In this document: positions 10,401 to 13,140 of the stretch, in pieces
Layout: each line of letters begins with the position of its first letter
How positions within the stretch are numbered: the first letter of the stretch is position 1
Source of the DNA: Podila epigama
Taxonomy: Eukaryota > Mortierellomycota > Mortierellomycetes > Mortierellales > Mortierellaceae
Assembly: GCA_015679605.1 (NCBI GenBank)
Contig: JAAAVE010000354.1
Span: 8,428 to 21,567 of the forward strand
DNA: 13,140 nt
Reading direction: 5' to 3'
The notes under the pieces: generated by a model
Told to the model about the DNA's origin: nothing
Seen by the model: the letters and a program-made list of their open reading frames with translations, nothing else
The model's database searches: none
Made by a program: the position numbers and the translations under genes

Positions 10401-11164
10401 TTATTGTCGTTGATTGATGTCGTTGTAGTTTGCCATGGTGAATCATAGAGAAAAAGAAAGATATAAAAAAAAAGAAAAAGAAAAAGAACGTGAACACGAG
10501 GCATTAGTCGCAGGAATACCAAAAGGAGCAAAAGAATTATAAACTAAAAATCAATGCCTTAAACGCGTCATGATGCTCTTTTTTTTGTTTACCTTGTCGC
10601 CTACACGGATGATGAGTCCGCCTAATCTCTTTTCAATATCGCCGACATCATCCTGAACACGAGGTTGTTCCCTGTTATCGTGCCTTGGACGATCATATGG
10701 GCGTCTATAACCTCCACGACCACCTATGGAAAAAGCATCCAAGAATGAAGATAAGAGCGTTAGGCGCGCTGGTTAATGGGGGTGTTGGATCGCACAAGAA
10801 GCAAAAAGGTAAGCCCTGTCATGAACATGGGATTTTTCGCCACCTCTTCCTCTCTATTTTTTTTTTTTGCCCACCATATTCATATCGATCATTCCTCTCA
10901 TAACGACCCCCACCACCCCCTATTCCGTTTTCGCGATAAAGTGGTTGAACGTCAGAAGACCTTGCATGTGGATGCGCGAATGCTTTTTCTTTCTTTTCTC
11001 TTCTTTTTTTTTTTGAAGGCGCGGGGAAAGACTTGAAAAATGCAACTCCATTGCAGTTTCCAGATTTGAACACTTGAGAAAAAACACAATGACAGATGCG
11101 CACCTTGGTAATTATTTCTTCTCTCTGGTCCTCCACCTCCTTGACTGTTACGACGATAATCCAT
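7418..11164 (-). CDS. NCBP1: Nuclear cap-binding complex large subunit (CBP80), 9 exons
   Basis: Spliced minus-strand model (864 residues): exons 11164-11104, 10919-10875, 10723-10593, 10374-10274, 10179-9915, 9787-9581, 9448-8557, 8442-7921, 7788-7418; phases agree throughout. CBP80 holds CBP20, and the pair binds the m7G cap of nuclear RNA for splicing, 3' processing, export and the pioneer round of translation. Visible hallmarks are TPTLETNLNTLAGIL (about 81-95) and GTLTGLMNAKN (first MIF4G-type repeat, residues about 65-270), ATLPWC, FPPHTDS and RFWTWLSHHLSNF (second repeat, the latter near 488-500), and AKSFSH-like GSKSFSH, LLDKML and FVWDIL (third repeat, about 560-850). The length fits the family (human 790, yeast 861). 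The first about 60 residues are Arg/Gly/Tyr-rich and replace the basic NLS-type tail seen elsewhere. Donors of introns 1 and 2 (GTGCGC, GTGGGC) are weak, so the N-terminal exons are less certain than the rest. The intron after exon 6 is probably GC-AG. Confidence 0.93.
9449..9580 (-). other. NCBP1 intron 6, probable GC-AG intron
   Basis: Exon 6 ends CCA-TAT-GTA-CAG-GAA-GAG and is followed by GCAAGT, the standard context of U2-type GC donors; the acceptor is a normal pyrimidine-rich CACAG at 9449-9453 with a GCTAAT-type branch site upstream. The GC donor keeps the residues QEE before SLSLLW, which matches the conserved PQEE...LW region of CBP80. An upstream GT donor (GTACAG) would also keep frame but would delete VQEE. 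Confidence 0.7.
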
Positions 11165-11561
11165 GTTACGTGTGTCGTGTGTTAATGTAATGTGTGCTGT
11201 GTGCTTTTCAAAACAACATTATTTTTCTTCTTTTTCTTTTTTTGTTTAGGATCACTCATATTTTTCCTGAGGTAACGTGACAATAGATAAGCAGTCACCA
11301 GACTAAAGAAATTTAGGTCAAAGTGAGCAATAGAATTTACACCCTTTTTGTTCCTACGATTCTGCGTGTGCACAGACAAGAGTTATTGAGTGCCGCTTTT
11401 GCATCTCTCTCCGTTGTTCATAACGCCATTCGAGCACTGCATCTTCCATGACTCTATTTCAGCACTCGTCTATTATGTATTTTTGTAGGCTTTTTTAATT
11501 CTTTGTATTGGGCGTTTATTTCTTTGCACCGAGATTAAGGGAAGGGAAAAAAAAAGGAGAA
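11165..11561. other. Intergenic region upstream of NCBP1; no gene seen
   Basis: About 400 bases between the NCBP1 start and the inverted repeat. The part next to NCBP1 (11165-11200) is GT-rich on the plus strand, that is AC-rich in the NCBP1 leader, followed by T-rich tracts that read as A-rich on the coding strand. It should contain the NCBP1 promoter, but no TATA box or factor site can be named. Short reading frames here are composed of homopolymer tracts and are not supported. Confidence 0.5.
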
Positions 11562-11860
11562 GCATGGTTCCACTCTATTTTGACTTGTTCGGTAAGGGCG
11601 TGGAGTATGCTAGCCATCGTGGCCAGTTGACATACTACTTGTTTTTTTAGTGGCATCAAGACGAATTTATGATCGTACCACAACAGTGGCCAACCCGTTG
11701 GACGCAAGTCGCACTCGAGCTGCCCTTGACCTCAGCAAACCGACCTTCCAATCATCGACCACCAGTATTTCTCAGAGCACGACGAGCGAGCAGCGGTGCG
11801 AAGCCGAAAAGCAGTTCAAAGAAGCTGTCAAATAGGAGCTGTTAAACAGGAGCTCATCGC
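11562..11860 (+). repeat. Left arm of ~298-bp inverted repeat (decayed gene copy)
   Basis: This segment is the reverse complement of 12102-12399 with about nine substitutions and three single-base indels by eye (about 96% identity). All differences lie at 11578-11683 and at 11843-11847; 11684-11842 (159 bp) matches exactly. In the plus-strand frame matching the unidentified protein of the right arm it reads MVPLYFDLFGKGVEYASHRG and then hits a TAG at 11648-11650, created where the right arm has a C-containing stretch; the left copy is therefore the more decayed one. Most differences are transitions, with T in the left copy where the right has C. The outer end is flanked by a G/A-rich tract and I see no target-site duplication. 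Confidence 0.9.
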
Positions 11861-12101
11861 TGTTGGTGACATCCATACTAGCGCTCAAACCAGCATCCTC
11901 AGATGTGAAGGGGTCAAAAGAAGGGCCTGATTCTGAGAAAATCGAGGAAGGGCCAGGCTCTGGGAAACTAGAGGAAGAAGAGGCCATCTTTTCCATACTA
12001 TCCTCCTTCTTTGGCCAACGGTATCTCAAGTGGAACGCCTGAATCTTCACCTGCTGCCCTGGCCGTTTGGATAGTGCCTGACAACACATACTTGATGTGT
12101 G
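11861..12101 (-). other. Spacer of the inverted repeat, coding-like on the minus strand
   Basis: The 241 bases between the arms contain a minus-strand open frame that runs from the right arm through the spacer into the left arm without a stop. It reads basic at first (QALSKRPGQQVKIQAFHLRY), then Ser/Pro/acidic (MEKMASSSSSFPEPGPSS, later FDPFTSEDAGLS and SMDVTNSDEL). The composition looks like a real, disordered protein segment, but it has no start, splice context or homologue that I can name. It is probably a fragment of a rearranged gene. Confidence 0.4.
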
Positions 12102-12399
12102 GCGATGAGCTCCTATTTGACAGCTCCTATTTGACAGCTTCTTTGAACTGCTTTTCGGCTTCGCACCGCTGCTCGCTCGTCGTGCTCTGAGAAATACTGG
12201 TGGTCGATGATTGGAAGGTCGGTTTGCTGAGGTCAAGGGCAGCTCGAGTGCGACTTGCGTCCAACGGGTTGGCCACTGCTGTGGTAACGATCGTAATTCG
12301 TCTTGATGCCACTGAAAAGCAAGTCGTAGGTCAACTGGCCACGATGGCTAGCATACTCCACGCCCTTACCGAACAAGTCAAAGTAGAGTGGAACCATGC
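12102..12399 (-). repeat. Right arm of ~298-bp inverted repeat
   Basis: Reverse-complement partner of 11562-11860, with the exact core at 12120-12278. Read on the minus strand it continues the unidentified protein fragment from the right: MVPLYFDLFGKGVEYASHRG, then QLTYDLLFSGIK. This arm keeps that frame open to a TGA at 12235-12233. A second overlapping frame, also on the minus strand, gives a Ser/Thr-rich tail (TFQSSTTSISQSTTSEQR) ending in TAG and is identical in both arms. Confidence 0.9.
12108..12135 (-). repeat. 14-bp direct tandem duplication at inner end of the right arm
   Basis: Two perfect copies of GTCAAATAGGAGCT (minus strand). The left arm has the same pair at 11827-11854, with its second copy altered at two positions. 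Each unit contains the TAG stop of the Ser/Thr-rich frame. Confidence 0.85.
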
Positions 12400-13140
12400 G
12401 GGCAGTGGCGGGCGACGAGACCCTGTTACGCTGGAGAGCATAAAGAAGGTGAGTCTCACTAACGCAGAAAAATGTGTCACTCCATCCAGACTCTGGGAAC
12501 AGTGCGACGCGGCTCTCTTCTGGGAGGCTGCATTGAGGAACCAGTTGATGGAAAACATATCGTCGCGTTTGCTTTCACCAGTCGTACTGATTGCATCTAG
12601 CATCCGTTTTCCAACAGTGTTCGCCCATTCAGGTGCATGCGCAATGACCTGTAGGTAGATTCAGGATAGATTAGCAAATCCGTTTTATAAATATATACTA
12701 TAATTACTATAATAAGTATGTAACCTTACCCGAGTCTTGAGCGTTGCGATAAAGTGATGGGCCTGAGTGCGGATACTGTCGCTGACGCATCGTGCTATTT
12801 GCTCAATCACGCTTAGATGGATGGTGCCATCGAGCAAGGCGCGAACCCTATCCAGAACAGGCTGGATAGCAGTAGAGTAATCCTTTTCAAACTTGTCCGC
12901 AATCGACTTCGCCAGGGTCGATTCGCCCTTGCTTTCTTTCTTGCGGAGCCGGCTTGACTGGTAGATGGCCACTGCCAAAGTGCGAAAAAAAGATTGGCCC
13001 TTCAGGATGAACTGAAAACTTTTCTTTTCGCGCATCGTAGTCGTTGATGTCAGGGTACTCGGCCATGGTACAGGAGATGTAGTGTTGAACGGCATATGAG
13101 CAAATGCGTCCAAGGTCGGTGGAGAGACGCGACAGTTGTG
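12233..13140 (-). pseudogene. Frameshifted fragment of an unidentified protein gene (5' end outside window)
   Basis: The minus strand carries three pieces of coherent protein sequence in different frames. Piece A (window edge to about 13022) includes LGRICSYAVQHYISCTMAEY and PDINDYDARKE. Piece B (about 13020-12730, then 12648 to about 12530 after an 81-base GTAAGG...CTACAG intron at 12729-12649) includes FILKGQSFFRTLAVAIYQSS, RKKESKGESTLAKSI and VIAHAPEWANTVGKRMLDAI. Piece C (about 12530-12233) includes PEESRVALFPESGWSDTFF and FDLFGKGVEYASHRGQLTYD. Piece A to B needs one extra base skipped in an A run near 13021; B to C needs a one-base loss (or two-base gain) near 12530. No GT-AG intron explains either change. 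I do not recognise the family. Broken frames beside an inverted duplication suggest a relic of a multicopy or mobile gene, but homopolymer sequencing errors could mimic the first break. Confidence 0.55.

Noticed and set aside
11516-11707. Minus-strand 63-codon frame over the left arm
   Set aside because: It is the reverse side of the duplicated gene segment and has no support beyond lacking stops.
11772-12236. A 154-codon minus-strand frame as an independent gene
   Set aside because: It crosses from the right arm through the spacer into the left arm, and its ends are antiparallel copies of each other; it is a product of the rearrangement. Only the spacer part looks coding.
11562-12399. A complete fold-back transposon or MITE
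   Set aside because: The right arm continues smoothly into the gene fragment, no target-site duplication is visible, and the arm ends show no transposon-type terminal motif.

Overview
The window looks like nuclear DNA of an early-diverging filamentous fungus, most likely Mucoromycota. A Mortierella-like lineage is a guess I cannot confirm. The evidence is two conserved eukaryotic genes cut by many short introns (89-218 bp) with GT-AG ends and fungal CTAAC-type branch sites, together with homopolymer-rich intergenic DNA. Nothing bacterial is visible: no operons, Shine-Dalgarno sites or CRISPR.

Layout. (1) 1-1720, minus strand: the 5' part of a leucine-rich-repeat protein gene that runs off the left edge, with about 400 residues of Ser/Thr/Gln/His low-complexity sequence followed by at least seven LRRs. 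(2) 1721-2724: a divergent intergenic region rich in simple repeats. (3) 2725-7230, plus strand: NAA25/MDM20, the auxiliary subunit of the NatB N-terminal acetyltransferase, 16 exons and 903 codons. (4) 7231-7417: a short tail-to-tail interval. (5) 7418-11164, minus strand: NCBP1/CBP80, the large subunit of the nuclear cap-binding complex, 9 exons and 864 codons, with an Arg/Gly-rich N-terminal tail and a probable GC-AG intron. (6) 11165-11561: AT-rich intergenic DNA without a recognisable gene. (7) 11562-13140: a decayed, rearranged region. It holds a frameshifted fragment of a protein family I do not recognise (minus strand, continuing past the right edge). Part of that fragment is duplicated as a ~298 bp inverted repeat, about 96% identical, around a 241 bp spacer.

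NAA25 and NCBP1 are both general housekeeping genes (co-translational protein modification and mRNA cap binding). They are adjacent and convergent, but I see no sign that they share a pathway; the only likely link is overlapping 3' ends. The accessory-like part is the right 1.6 kb. A transcript crossing the inverted repeat would fold into a long hairpin and could be a small-RNA source, but that is inference. I found no clearly new biological system; the inverted-repeat locus is the best candidate for a second look.
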